A stretch of 64,000 bases of DNA, taken from contig JAHEZJ010000016.1 of NCBI GenBank assembly GCA_023251135.1, positions 1 through 64,000 on the forward strand, written 5' to 3'. The DNA comes from Flavobacterium sp. (lineage in GTDB: Bacteria; Bacteroidota; Bacteroidia; Flavobacteriales; Flavobacteriaceae). Every line of letters begins with the position of its first letter. Position 1 is the stretch's first letter. The notes beneath the pieces were generated by a model that saw nothing but the letters and a program-made list of their open reading frames with translations, had not been told where the DNA came from and made no database searches. Position numbers and translations under genes: made by a program. This document shows positions 44,095 to 52,655 of this stretch, one piece after another.

Positions 44095-45159
44095 TTAATT
44101 CTTGTACTCCTGAAAATACGTAGCTAACTTTTCAAGTATTAAAGTTAAGGGATACTCATCGTAGTATTGAAAAGTATGGTCTTTTATATATTGTTCGGTA
44201 TGCTGTTGGTATATTTCCGGTTTTAAATCTTTTAAGTGAATGGAGAAGTTTTTGGCTTCATTTTCAAATATTTGCCAGGTTTCTTTTCTAACAGAGGGTG
44301 TGAAGATTGAGAAAGTTGGAACCTCAAGGGCTTTGGCCATGTTTACAGCTCCGCCTTCATTTCCAATTAACATTTCACATTGCGAAAGTAGCGCCAGAAA
44401 AGGTCTTAGTTCGGTGCAGTACAAATCAAAAACAATGTGTTTTTTGGTTTGGGCACTGCAATGGTTGTAGACTTCGAGAGCTTGTTCTTTCTGATCCGGA
44501 ATATAATTGAAAATAATAGTAGCATTGGTTTGGGCAACAGTAAAATCGATTATTTTAGCCATTCCTTCCAACGGATAAGTTTTGTAAACTTCACTTCCCA
44601 AAATTCCAAACATAATTAATGGTTTTTCGCTGTCAACCTTATAGCTTTTCAAAAGGTTCTTGGCGTCATTAATTTCAGATTCTTTCAGGAATATCTTTGG
44701 TTTTACATCTGTAATCTTTTCAGAAATAAACGGTTTTAAAAGCATTAAGCGATTTTCAATGGCTAATCCGTGTTCAGATTCTACAGCATCTAAACGCTCG
44801 TAGGTGTAATTGTAGCATATTTTGGTGTACCATTTGCGATACGAAACCTTATATTTTGCGCCCGAAAACAACGTAATTAAATTCGTTTCCAGCTTAGAGT
44901 ATACGTCTATAACGGCATCGTATTTATTGCGTCGGATTTGAAAAATAAACTTAAACAGAGAAGGAGTTGATTTTCTAACCTTATTCGTCAAAGGAATAAT
45001 GTTGTCAATATTCTTGTTTTCTTTTAGTACATCGACAGAATTTGGGTAACACATATAATCGATAACCGAATCCGGGTATTTGCTTTTTAGGTTGTTACAG
45101 ATTATCGTACTTGTTAATACATCTCCAATTCTTTTTTGCTGAATGACTAATATTCTCAT
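44095..45159 (-). CDS. Glycosyltransferase family 9 (heptosyltransferase-like)
   Basis: 354-aa GT-B enzyme of the ADP-heptose:LPS heptosyltransferase family. Start: MRILVIQQKRIGDVLTSTII (about 1-20, the conserved G-D). C-terminal donor site: GNEGGAVNMAKALEVPTFSI (about 268-287) and the following FTPSVRKETW. Length and layout are standard. The donor could be ADP-heptose or another sugar; heptose presence in this organism is not shown. First gene of the minus-strand pair with the GT2 enzyme. The promoter lies in the 126 bp between it and the divergent GT2 gene at 45286. Confidence 0.9.
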   Translation of the reverse strand: MRILVIQQKRIGDVLTSTIICNNLKSKYPDSVIDYMCYPNSVDVLKENKNIDNIIPLTNKVRKSTPSLFKFIFQIRRNKYDAVIDVYSKLETNLITLFSGAKYKVSYRKWYTKICYNYTYERLDAVESEHGLAIENRLMLLKPFISEKITDVKPKIFLKESEINDAKNLLKSYKVDSEKPLIMFGILGSEVYKTYPLEGMAKIIDFTVAQTNATIIFNYIPDQKEQALEVYNHCSAQTKKHIVFDLYCTELRPFLALLSQCEMLIGNEGGAVNMAKALEVPTFSIFTPSVRKETWQIFENEAKNFSIHLKDLKPEIYQQHTEQYIKDHTFQYYDEYPLTLILEKLATYFQEYKN

Positions 45160-45252
45160 TTATCTAAAATTCAATTTGTGCGCTAAATTACTAATAAATT
45201 TACGAAGTGTGCAAACGCACGATTAAGATACAGTAACTAAAATAAAAAGCTG

Positions 45253-45260
45253 TATTTTTG
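45253..45260 (+). promoter_or_regulatory. Putative -7 box of the GT2 gene at 45286
   Basis: TATTTTTG followed by C, 25 bp before the start. No -33 TTG at normal spacing. Confidence 0.4.
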
Positions 45261-45285
45261 CAAAAAACAAAATTACCCCCTCCAA

Positions 45286-46035
45286 ATGCAAATTAGTGGT
45301 CTTATTATTACTTTCAATGAAGAAAAAAACATTGGTAAATGCATCGATGCTTTACTTAGAGTTTGTGACGAAGTGATCATAGTGGATTCATTTAGCAAGG
45401 ATCGTACGGTAGAAATTGCGAAAGAAAAAGGCGCAATAGTTATCGAACAGGCCTTTTTAGGCGATGGTCCTCAACGTACACATGGTTTACCTTATTGCAA
45501 AAATGACTGGATCTTAAATCTCGATGCCGATGAATTTCTGGATCAGGATGCCGAGAAATTTATTGTAGAACAAAAGTATCTTGAAGGAAACTACGATGCT
45601 TTTAGTTTTAGAGTAAAAAACTTTCTGGCAGATAAACTCATCGATTTTTCGGGTTGGTATCCTGATCATAAAGTGCGTTTCTTCAACAAACAAACGGCAC
45701 ATCCTTCTGATTCAAAAGTGCATCAGAAAATAATAACTCAAAATGAGAAAAAAGTAGCGGTGCACATCTTACACTACGGTTGGGATTCTCTGGATCAGAT
45801 CATTGCCAAGAAAAACCAATACTCAGGCTGGCACGCACAACAATTGTTTGATCAGGGGAGAAGAATAAATGTCTTCAAGCCAATTACAAACGGAGCTGTT
45901 GCCTTTATTAGGTGTTATTTTTTTAAGAAAGGGATCTTTAATGGTCTGGACGGCTTGACGATCGCAATGATTCAGAGCTTCTTTTCTTATATGAAATATG
46001 CCAAGCTTTTAAAACTTCAGAAGAAGTTAAAATAA
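45286..46035 (+). CDS. Glycosyltransferase family 2, twin A
   Basis: 249-aa GT2 enzyme. SGLIITFNEEKNIGKCIDAL (about 4-23) and the DxD site CKNDWILNLDADEFLDQDAE (about 71-90). GWYPDHKVRFFNKQ and VHILHYGWDSLDQIIAKKNQ follow. It is strikingly close to the gene at 46996 (over half the residues identical by eye, same length), and they flank a deacetylase gene. Both belong to the envelope cluster; the sugar is not assignable. Ends in a strong terminator. Confidence 0.9.
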   Translation: MQISGLIITFNEEKNIGKCIDALLRVCDEVIIVDSFSKDRTVEIAKEKGAIVIEQAFLGDGPQRTHGLPYCKNDWILNLDADEFLDQDAEKFIVEQKYLEGNYDAFSFRVKNFLADKLIDFSGWYPDHKVRFFNKQTAHPSDSKVHQKIITQNEKKVAVHILHYGWDSLDQIIAKKNQYSGWHAQQLFDQGRRINVFKPITNGAVAFIRCYFFKKGIFNGLDGLTIAMIQSFFSYMKYAKLLKLQKKLK

Positions 46036-46054
46036 ATGTTTTATTACATTTTAT

Positions 46055-46092
46055 AAAATGCACTAAATAGAGACTTATTTAGTGCATTTTTT
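46055..46092 (+). terminator. Terminator after GT2 twin A
   Basis: Perfect 15-bp arms AAAATGCACTAAATA (46055-46069) and TATTTAGTGCATTTT (46076-46090), 6-nt loop, then T. Confidence 0.85.
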
Positions 46093-46227
46093 ATTGTAGG
46101 ATATTTCTTTAATTATTACCGTTTAACGGATATTTTGTACATCTTGTCGTAAATAATAGTTGAATTTGATCTCCTCGTAAAGGAGGTTTTTTTTCTCTTT
46201 CTTTTTTTTTGCTTAAATCTAGTTTTT

Positions 46228-46260
46228 TTGTGAAATATAATACTATTAATTATAGCTTTG
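46228..46260 (+). promoter_or_regulatory. Flavobacterial promoter for the deacetylase gene
   Basis: TTG (46228-46230), 22 bp, TAGCTTTG (46253-46260). The ATG at 46275 would then be only about 10 nt from the transcript start, a very short leader. Confidence 0.6.
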
Positions 46261-46274
46261 TCAAAAAAAGAGAG

Positions 46275-46988
46275 ATGTCAAAACTGCCAGTTTTAATGTA
46301 TCATAATGTCGTTGTAGAGGAAGCGAAGTCTTTAAATTTAAGTGTATCGGTATCTAAGTTAGAATCGCAGTTTAGATTTTTACAGGAGAACAATTACACC
46401 ACATTTCATTTTAAGGATTTAGAAGGTTTAAAAGAGTTACCTCAAAAAAGTATCATCATCACTTTTGATGATGTTACCGAATGTCAGCTTCTGTATGCAG
46501 TGCCTTTGCTTGAAAAATACCAATTAAAAGCCTCTTTTTTTATACCGTTTTCTTTTGTTGGAAATTATGATTACTGGATTGAGGGAAAAGAAAAAATCAT
46601 GAGTGTCGAGCAGCTAAAAGGCTTAGATACTAACTTGATTGAGCTGGGGTATCATTCTTTTGAACATAGAAAGTACAGTTCATTGTCTGAAGAAGAGTTA
46701 GAAGCTGATTTTAACAGATCTAATAAATTTATACAGGAGAATCACTTAGATATAAAACCAGTCTTGGCTTACCCTTTTGGGAATTATGCGAAGAAGAAGG
46801 GTGAGTTTGCTGTTTTCGAGAAAATCATGCGCAAAAATGGCATAAAATATGGTTTGCGAATAGGGAACAGGGTGAATAAATTTCCTTTTAAAGATAACTA
46901 TTTGGTAAAAAGGATCGACATAAAGGGGGAAGATAGTTTGTTTAAATTTAAACTAAAATTGAAAATAGGTAAGCTTAAATTATTTTGA
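46275..46988 (+). CDS. Polysaccharide deacetylase family protein
   Basis: 237 aa from the ATG at 46275 (MSKLPVLMYHNVVVEEAKSL); the frame is open upstream to 46209 but without family sequence. This is carbohydrate esterase family 4 fold: VLMYHNV, IIITFDDVTECQLLYAVPLL with the metal Asp pair (about 76-95), and HSFEHRKYSSLSEEELEADF (His-x3-His-type, about 145). The motif ending LAYPFGNYAKKKGE is typical. It probably removes acetyl groups from an envelope polysaccharide or helps export it. No signal peptide was seen, so it may act in the cytoplasm. It lies between the twin GT2 genes and 7 bp before the second. Confidence 0.88.
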   Translation: MSKLPVLMYHNVVVEEAKSLNLSVSVSKLESQFRFLQENNYTTFHFKDLEGLKELPQKSIIITFDDVTECQLLYAVPLLEKYQLKASFFIPFSFVGNYDYWIEGKEKIMSVEQLKGLDTNLIELGYHSFEHRKYSSLSEEELEADFNRSNKFIQENHLDIKPVLAYPFGNYAKKKGEFAVFEKIMRKNGIKYGLRIGNRVNKFPFKDNYLVKRIDIKGEDSLFKFKLKLKIGKLKLF

Positions 46989-46995
46989 AAACAGT

Positions 46996-47763
46996 ATGAA
47001 AATTAGTGGACTTGTAATAACGTATAATGAGGAGAAGAACATAGGTAAATGTATTGATGCGCTGTTTAGAATTTGTGACGAAGTAATTGTTGTAGACTCT
47101 TTCAGTAAAGACAATACCGTTAAAATTGCGGAAGAAAAAGGAGCTAAAGTAATTCTGCAGTGCTTTTTAGGTGACGGACCTCAAAGAATTCATGGTCTCT
47201 CTTATTGTAAAAATGATTGGATTTTAAATCTGGATGCCGATGAGATTTTGGCCGAAGATGCTGAGAAATTTATATTGTCAGGAAAATATGAAAATCAGGA
47301 TTATGATGTCTATGCTTTTTGTTTGTACAATTATTTAGGGGATAAGCTGATAAATTTTGCCGGTTGGTACCCTGATAAAACTTCACGATTTTTTAACAAA
47401 CAAACAGCTTCTCCGTCAAAAGATTTCGTACACCAGAAGGTTTCAGGAAATAAAAAAACATGTGTGAAAGTTCATATTAACCATTATGCCTGGGAGAATT
47501 TGGATCAGTTTATTGCTAAGAAAAACTTGTATTCGACCTGGCATGCCCAACAACTTTTTGACCGGAATAAAAGAGTCAACAGTTTTAAGCCTGTATTGAA
47601 TGGTACAGTATCCTTTTTCAGATGTTATTTTTTTAAGAAAGGATTCCTAAACGGGTTGGATGGCCTTACGTTTTCGATGATTCAGGGGGCTTCTTCTTAT
47701 ATGAAATATGCTAAGCTTTTAAAACTGCAGGAAAAACATAAAAAAATAAAAGAATTAGAATAA
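46996..47763 (+). CDS. Glycosyltransferase family 2, twin B
   Basis: 255-aa paralog of the gene at 45286: SGLVITYNEEKNIGKCIDAL, FLGDGPQRIHGLSYCKNDWI and LNLDADEILAEDAEKFIL share most residues. The C-terminus differs slightly, with SYMKYAKLLKLQEKHKKIKE. It follows the deacetylase after 7 bp, so both are one transcript. Twin GT2 enzymes on the two sides of a deacetylase suggest a duplicated transferase acting on successive residues of one glycan; this is inference. A terminator follows. Confidence 0.9.
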   Translation: MKISGLVITYNEEKNIGKCIDALFRICDEVIVVDSFSKDNTVKIAEEKGAKVILQCFLGDGPQRIHGLSYCKNDWILNLDADEILAEDAEKFILSGKYENQDYDVYAFCLYNYLGDKLINFAGWYPDKTSRFFNKQTASPSKDFVHQKVSGNKKTCVKVHINHYAWENLDQFIAKKNLYSTWHAQQLFDRNKRVNSFKPVLNGTVSFFRCYFFKKGFLNGLDGLTFSMIQGASSYMKYAKLLKLQEKHKKIKELE

Positions 47764-47799
47764 AAAAAACGGAATGAGCTTTTACTCATTCCGTTTTTT
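47764..47799. terminator. Bidirectional terminator, GT2 twin B / dapD
   Basis: 15-bp perfect arms AAAAAACGGAATGAG and CTCATTCCGTTTTTT (47764-47778, 47785-47799), loop CTTTTA. Confidence 0.9.
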
Positions 47800-47819
47800 A
47801 TTATTTATAAGACTGTCAA

Positions 47820-48635
47820 TTAAACCGCAACATCGTATTCGCGAAGCGCAATGTTTAAAGATGTTTTCAAATCTGTTGATGGTTTACGCGTACCGATAAT
47901 CAAAGCACATGGAACCTGAAACTCACCAGCAGCGAATTTTTTAGTATAACTTCCAGGAATCACAACCGAACGGGCAGGAACAAAACCTTTCATTTCAACA
48001 GGTTCGTCACCAGTTACATCGATAATTTTTGTTGAAGCAGTTAAGCAAACATTAGCGCCAAGAACAGCTTCTTTACCAACGTGAACACCTTCTACTACAA
48101 TACAACGAGAACCGATAAAGGCACCGTCTTCAATAATAACCGGAGAAGCCTGAAGCGGCTCTAATACACCACCGATTCCAACACCACCACTTAAGTGAAC
48201 GTTTTTACCAATTTGTGCACAGCTACCTACAGTCGCCCAAGTGTCAACCATTGTACCTTCGTCAACATAAGCACCGATATTTACATAACTTGGCATCAAA
48301 ATTACACCGCTCGAAATATAAGCTCCATAACGTGCTACAGCATTAGGTACTACACGAATTCCTTTTTCAGCATAACCTGTTTTTAGCAACATTTTATCAT
48401 GATATTCGAAAATACCTGATTCCCATGTTTCCATTTTTTGAATTGGGAAATACATTACTACCGCTTTCTTAACCCATTCGTTTACCTGCCACTTGTCACC
48501 AACCGGTTCAGCGCAACGTAATTTTCCTGCGTCAATCAATACAATAACCTCTCTGATAGCGTCAGTTGTGGTTGTTTCTTGTAATAAAGCTCTGTTTTCC
48601 CAAGCTTGTTCTATTATAGTCTGTAAAGAATTCAT
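47820..48635 (-). CDS. dapD: Tetrahydrodipicolinate N-succinyltransferase
   Basis: Transfers succinyl from succinyl-CoA to tetrahydrodipicolinate, in lysine and meso-diaminopimelate synthesis. 271 aa from the ATG at 48635 (MNSLQTIIEQAWENRALLQE); the longer open frame to 48806 is a low-complexity leader. N-terminal helical part (about 1-100), then the left-handed beta helix with hexapeptide turns: GAYISSGVILMPSYVNIGAY, GTMVDTWATVGSCAQIGKNV and SGGVGIGGVLEPLQASPVII. Late VVIPGSYTKKF and GTRKPSTDLKTSLN are typical. Monocistronic, facing away from the PAS gene. Confidence 0.95.
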   Translation of the reverse strand: MNSLQTIIEQAWENRALLQETTTTDAIREVIVLIDAGKLRCAEPVGDKWQVNEWVKKAVVMYFPIQKMETWESGIFEYHDKMLLKTGYAEKGIRVVPNAVARYGAYISSGVILMPSYVNIGAYVDEGTMVDTWATVGSCAQIGKNVHLSGGVGIGGVLEPLQASPVIIEDGAFIGSRCIVVEGVHVGKEAVLGANVCLTASTKIIDVTGDEPVEMKGFVPARSVVIPGSYTKKFAAGEFQVPCALIIGTRKPSTDLKTSLNIALREYDVAV

Positions 48636-48921
48636 AAGTTTTAATTTTTGGCAAAGATAAGGTATTTGCGGAAAAGCAGAAAAGTAAAACTCTTGTAAAA
48701 TGTTACAGGTGTAACTTTTTGTTTGTAATTTGATAAATAAATCAACTGTCATAAAAATGTAAGAATGACATAGACTTATTAACGTTTTTTTAAAATAGAA
48801 AAACATGATAAATATCAGATTTTAGGCTTTTCATTCTCTTTAATTTCGCGGTATAATTCCCGAAAGATTGGGGGGAACTACAAAATACCATTCCAAAAAC
48901 AAATTATTAAATTAGTAAGAA
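48636..48921. other. Divergent intergenic region, dapD / PAS gene
   Basis: 286 bp with no gene. It holds the dapD promoter on the minus strand and the PAS gene promoter on the plus strand; I see no strong box or phased array. Confidence 0.5.
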
Positions 48922-49551
48922 ATGAATCAAGAAAATCAAGTTCAGAACCGTGTCGCGGTTGTCGATAAAGAGGTCACGTGGGATAAAACACAGGTGATTA
49001 TGAGTAAAACAAATGCCTTTGGGATTATTGAATATGCCAACGAAGTATTTGTAGATGTATGTGGTTACGAAGATTATGAATTAATGGGACAGCCACACAA
49101 TATAATTCGCCATCCGGATATGCCAAGGGTTATTTTTAAAGTGCTTTGGGAAAATCTTAAAAGCGGAAGAAATTTTCATGCTATTGTAAAAAATTTAGCC
49201 AAATCAGGACGTTATTACTGGGTAATTACCGATTTTGAAATTGCAAAAGACGAGAACGGTGTTATTGTAAATTATTTTGGAAGACGACAAGCGGTTCCTC
49301 AGGAGGTTATCGCGCTGCACATCGAGCCATTGTATAAAAAACTACTGCAAATTGAAGCCGCAAGCGGTATGGAATTTAGTGAGAAGTACCTTATTGGGTT
49401 TCTGGAAGAAAAGAAAAGAACTTATGTTGAATATATTAAAGAGCTAATATACGAACATGAGAAATCTCAGGCGAAGTTTGCGCAGTATGAAGTACAGGAC
49501 AATGATGAAGAGGAGGAAAGAGGTTTTTTTAGGAGATTGTTTAATAGATAG
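48922..49551 (+). CDS. PAS-domain protein without output domain
   Basis: 209-aa cytoplasmic protein. An Aer-type PAS domain fills residues 18-130: NAFGIIEYANEVFVDVCGYE, GQPHNIIRHPDMPRVIFKVL (the HP-D-MP block typical of Aer and other FAD-binding PAS domains) and SGRYYWVITDFEIAKDENGV. After it comes a helical region (about 135-185) and an acidic then basic C-terminus (DNDEEEERGFFRRLFNR). No kinase, methyl-accepting or DNA-binding output is present, so it probably signals through a partner. It may bind FAD and sense redox; not shown. Strong terminator after it. Confidence 0.85.
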   Translation: MNQENQVQNRVAVVDKEVTWDKTQVIMSKTNAFGIIEYANEVFVDVCGYEDYELMGQPHNIIRHPDMPRVIFKVLWENLKSGRNFHAIVKNLAKSGRYYWVITDFEIAKDENGVIVNYFGRRQAVPQEVIALHIEPLYKKLLQIEAASGMEFSEKYLIGFLEEKKRTYVEYIKELIYEHEKSQAKFAQYEVQDNDEEEERGFFRRLFNR

Positions 49552-49581
49552 AGTTATTTTTTTAGGTTTTGAATATTTGGG

Positions 49582-49616
49582 AAAAATCCGTTTTGAGCTT
49601 TCAAAACGGATTTTTT
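49582..49616 (+). terminator. Terminator after the PAS gene
   Basis: Perfect 15-bp stem AAAAATCCGTTTTGA (49582-49596) with TCAAAACGGATTTTT (49601-49615), loop GCTT. Confidence 0.9.
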
Positions 49617-49762
49617 GAATTTAATTCGGAAGAGGGATGAATATGTATCCGTTTATGAAGTAGATGAGGACAAGGATATGTTTTTTGTATTTGGTTTTAT
49701 AAAATACAAAGATTCTCTTTAAATTTGTAGGTTTCCTTTCTATCTTTGTTAAAAATTCAAAA

Positions 49763-50179
49763 ATGCCAAGAATTCTTTCTATAGACTACGGACAAAAACG
49801 TACCGGAATTGCGGTTACCGATGAAATGCAAATTATTGCTTCAGGTTTAACCACAATCCCGACCAATACTCTGATTGATTTTCTGAAAGATTATTTTGCC
49901 AAAGAAAAAGTTGAAGCCGTCTTAATTGGAGAGCCAAAGCAAATGAATGGTCAGCCATCAGAAAGTGCTTCTATAATTAAAGGATTTGTTACTCACTTCT
50001 CAAACATCTTCCCCGATATGAAAGTGGTTCGTGTAGACGAGCGTTTTACGTCCAAAATGGCGTTTCAAACCATGATTGATAGCGGACTTAGTAAAAAGCA
50101 GCGTCAGAACAAAGGTTTAATCGATGAAATTTCGGCTACGATCATGCTTCAGGACTACCTTTCGGCAAAACGTTTTTAG
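49763..50179 (+). CDS. ruvX: Holliday junction resolvase RuvX/YqgF
   Basis: RNase-H-fold protein of 138 aa that in E. coli acts in 16S rRNA 5'-end maturation and was first named as a Holliday junction resolvase. Catalytic acidic marks: MPRILSIDYGQKRTGIAVTD (about 1-20), EAVLIGEPKQMNG (about 50-62), RVDERFTSKMAFQTMID (about 89-105) and KGLIDEISATIMLQDYL (about 115-132). Expected length. A -7 box TATCTTTG (49741-49748) lies 14 bp upstream. Monocistronic; terminator unclear. Confidence 0.93.
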   Translation: MPRILSIDYGQKRTGIAVTDEMQIIASGLTTIPTNTLIDFLKDYFAKEKVEAVLIGEPKQMNGQPSESASIIKGFVTHFSNIFPDMKVVRVDERFTSKMAFQTMIDSGLSKKQRQNKGLIDEISATIMLQDYLSAKRF

Positions 50180-50271
50180 ATTTTTTCATACTCAGCCTTC
50201 AGACCTTTTATTTTTTAGAAAAACATAACTTTTATCATGCAATTTTAGTTTTTTTTTGCAATTATAAAAAG

Positions 50272-50279
50272 TACCTTTG
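50272..50279 (+). promoter_or_regulatory. Putative -7 box of mqo
   Basis: TACCTTTG followed by C, 21 bp before the ATG at 50301. A TTTTTTTTTG run upstream at 50258 is only 13 bp away, so the -33 element is uncertain. Confidence 0.45.
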
Positions 50280-50300
50280 CACTTTTAAAACAATACTGTT

Positions 50301-51800
50301 ATGTCTAACGAAACAATACGTTCTAATAGTGAAGTAGTACTGATTGGAGCGGGAATTATGAGTGCCACTCTTGGAGTAATTTTGAAAGAATTACAACCGG
50401 ATATAAAAATTGAAATTTACGAAAGATTAGATGTTGCTGCTGCCGAAAGTTCAGATGCCTGGAATAATGCAGGAACAGGACACTCAGCCTTCTGTGAACT
50501 AAATTACACTCCCGAAAAGGCTGACGGAAGTATTGATCCAAAAAAAGCAATAAGTATAGCAGAATCTTTTGAGATCTCACGCCAGTTCTGGTCTTACTTA
50601 GTAGAAGAGAAAAAGATACCCTCTCCGGATAATTTTATAAAAAGCGTTCCTCATATGAGTTTTGTATGGGGCGAAAAAAATGTGGAATATCTTAAAAAGA
50701 GATTTGAAGCATTACAGAGCAATCCGATTTTTTCTCAAATGGAATTCAGTTCTGATTTTGAGCAATTAAAAAAATGGATGCCGCTTGTGATGGAAGGCAG
50801 AGAAGCTAATGAAAAATTGGCTGCTACCCATATGGAAATAGGTACCGATGTGAATTTTGGGGCCTTAACCAGAAGCATGTTTAATTATTTAGCGACGCTT
50901 GACGGTGTTTCTTTGCATTTTAATCATGAAGTTAAAAAATTAAAACAGCGTGAAGATAAATCATGGCGTATTAAAATTACCGATCTTGCTACCGGTAATG
51001 TGAGAAAAGCTTATACCCAATTTGTATTTATTGGAGCTGGTGGAGGTTCGTTGCCATTGTTGGAAAAAGCAAATGTTCCGGAAGGAAATGGATACGGAGG
51101 TTTTCCGGTGAGCGGACAATGGTTAAAATGTACCAATCCGGAGGTAATTGCTAAACATCAGGCAAAAGTTTATGGAAAAGCAAGTGTTGGAGCGCCTCCA
51201 ATGTCTGTACCACATATCGATACCCGCGTAATTGATGGTGAAAAAGCATTGCTTTTTGGTCCGTTTGCAGGGTTTTCAACTCGTTTCTTAAAAAATGGTT
51301 CTTACTTAGACTTACCATTATCTATAAAACCGAACAATTTAATCCCAATGTTGTCTGCAGGATACCACAACATCCCTCTGACAAAATATTTGATTGAGCA
51401 GGTTCGTCAGTCTCCAAAAGACAGAATGAAAGCCTTGCGCGAATATTTGCCAACAGCCCGTTCTAAAGATTGGAAATTGGAAAGAGCCGGACAACGCGTT
51501 CAGGTGATTAAAAAAGATGAAAAAGAAGGTGGAGTTTTGGAGTTTGGAACAGAAGTAATCAATACACATGACGGGAGTCTTGCCGTATTGCTGGGAGCTT
51601 CTCCCGGAGCTTCAACTGCCGTTGGTATTATGGTCGATCTGATCAGCAGATGTTTTACCAATCAGGTGAAAACACCGGAATGGCAGGCAAAGATGAAAAA
51701 TATGATTCCTTCATACGGTCAGACTTTAAATGACAAACCGGAGCTTTTAGCAGAACTTAGAAAACATACATCTGAAGTTTTAAAACTAAAAAATAATTAA
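50301..51800 (+). CDS. mqo: Malate:quinone oxidoreductase
   Basis: FAD-dependent peripheral membrane enzyme that oxidises malate to oxaloacetate and feeds electrons into the quinone pool, replacing or supplementing NAD malate dehydrogenase. 499 aa. The FAD loop is VVLIGAGIMSATLGVILKEL (about 12-31). Conserved block: DAWNNAGTGHSAFCELNYTP (about 52-71). Later: GAGGGSLPLLEKANVPEGNG and GSLAVLLGASPGASTAVGIM near the C-terminus (about 422-441). It links to the terminal oxidase genes in the same window functionally but is not co-operonic with them. Confidence 0.95.
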   Translation: MSNETIRSNSEVVLIGAGIMSATLGVILKELQPDIKIEIYERLDVAAAESSDAWNNAGTGHSAFCELNYTPEKADGSIDPKKAISIAESFEISRQFWSYLVEEKKIPSPDNFIKSVPHMSFVWGEKNVEYLKKRFEALQSNPIFSQMEFSSDFEQLKKWMPLVMEGREANEKLAATHMEIGTDVNFGALTRSMFNYLATLDGVSLHFNHEVKKLKQREDKSWRIKITDLATGNVRKAYTQFVFIGAGGGSLPLLEKANVPEGNGYGGFPVSGQWLKCTNPEVIAKHQAKVYGKASVGAPPMSVPHIDTRVIDGEKALLFGPFAGFSTRFLKNGSYLDLPLSIKPNNLIPMLSAGYHNIPLTKYLIEQVRQSPKDRMKALREYLPTARSKDWKLERAGQRVQVIKKDEKEGGVLEFGTEVINTHDGSLAVLLGASPGASTAVGIMVDLISRCFTNQVKTPEWQAKMKNMIPSYGQTLNDKPELLAELRKHTSEVLKLKNN

Positions 51801-51870
51801 GCTTAGATTTTACTTTGGGAAACTAACGTACTAATTTGGGTGTAATTGAGATAAATAGCAAAAGATTGAA

Positions 51871-52617
51871 ATGAGAAAAATCAACATTTTGAAGGGTGGA
51901 ATTGTGTTATCCTTTATGTTTGCTTTGCAGATTAGTTTTGCACAAAATACCTATAATGGGAATTTTGGTATCGGGGTAGAATATCCATCGCAAAAATTAG
52001 AGGTAGCTGGTAGTGGGTTGTTTAATGGAAGAGTAATCAGTACCGTATCAGGAGATATAGGGGGTGAAATTGTAATCAATAATCCTTCAAAAGTGACTAA
52101 TGGTACTGCGAGATCGTGGAGTATCTTAAATATGACTGGTGGTTATGGTAATAGTTTGCAGTTTTGGGCCTATGATTATTTAGGCTGTGCCGCTGGAGGA
52201 TTATGTACCAATCGCTTTACTATAATGGACAACGGAAATGTAGGTATAGGGGTTTTGAATCCAAATAATAAATTAGACGTAAAAGGTGTAATTCATTCTC
52301 AGGAAGTAAAAGTTGATATGTTAGGGTGGTCGGATTTTGTATTTAAAAAAGAATATAATTTACCAACTCTTGAAGAAGTTGAGAAGCATATAGCCGAAAA
52401 AGGGCATCTGGAAAATATTCCAAGCGAAGAAGAGGTTTTGAAGAATGGAATTAATGTGGGAGAGATGAATGCAAAATTGCTTCAGAAGATTGAGGAACTT
52501 ACTTTGTATATGATCGAAATGAAAAAAGAGAATCAAAGAGTTAACGATGAAAATCTTCTAATGAAAAAGAATCAGACAGCATTAGAAAAAAGAATAATTA
52601 AGCTTGAAAGAAAGTAA
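51871..52617 (+). CDS. Secreted fibre-like protein with VGIG motifs
   Basis: 248-aa secreted protein with signal peptide (MRKINILKGGIVLSFMFALQ, then ISFAQ). It belongs to the same family as 31282: FGIGVEYPSQKLEVAG and VGIGVLNPNNKLDVKGVIHS open the repeats, and the end has DFVFKKEYNLPTLEEVEKHI, HLENIPSEEEVLKNGINVGE and MNAKLLQKIEELTLYMIEMK, then a coiled coil to the C-terminus. One or two repeats rather than two long duplicated units. Surface fibre or adhesin role inferred only. Convergent with the FUSC gene, whose stop overlaps the terminator hairpin. Confidence 0.8.
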   Translation: MRKINILKGGIVLSFMFALQISFAQNTYNGNFGIGVEYPSQKLEVAGSGLFNGRVISTVSGDIGGEIVINNPSKVTNGTARSWSILNMTGGYGNSLQFWAYDYLGCAAGGLCTNRFTIMDNGNVGIGVLNPNNKLDVKGVIHSQEVKVDMLGWSDFVFKKEYNLPTLEEVEKHIAEKGHLENIPSEEEVLKNGINVGEMNAKLLQKIEELTLYMIEMKKENQRVNDENLLMKKNQTALEKRIIKLERK

Positions 52618-52623
52618 GATAAA

Positions 52624-52655
52624 AACAAATCCAGATGAATTAATCTGGATTTGTT
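52624..52655. terminator. Hairpin terminator spanning the end of the FUSC gene
   Basis: 13-bp arms AACAAATCCAGAT (52624-52636) and ATCTGGATTTGTT (52643-52655). The second arm lies within the last codons of the opposite gene and the loop contains its stop, so the hairpin is shared by two convergent genes. Confidence 0.75.

Noticed and set aside
48636..48806. Longer dapD start at 48806
   Set aside because: The extra 57 residues are low-complexity and unlike the family; the ATG at 48635 gives the normal DapD start.
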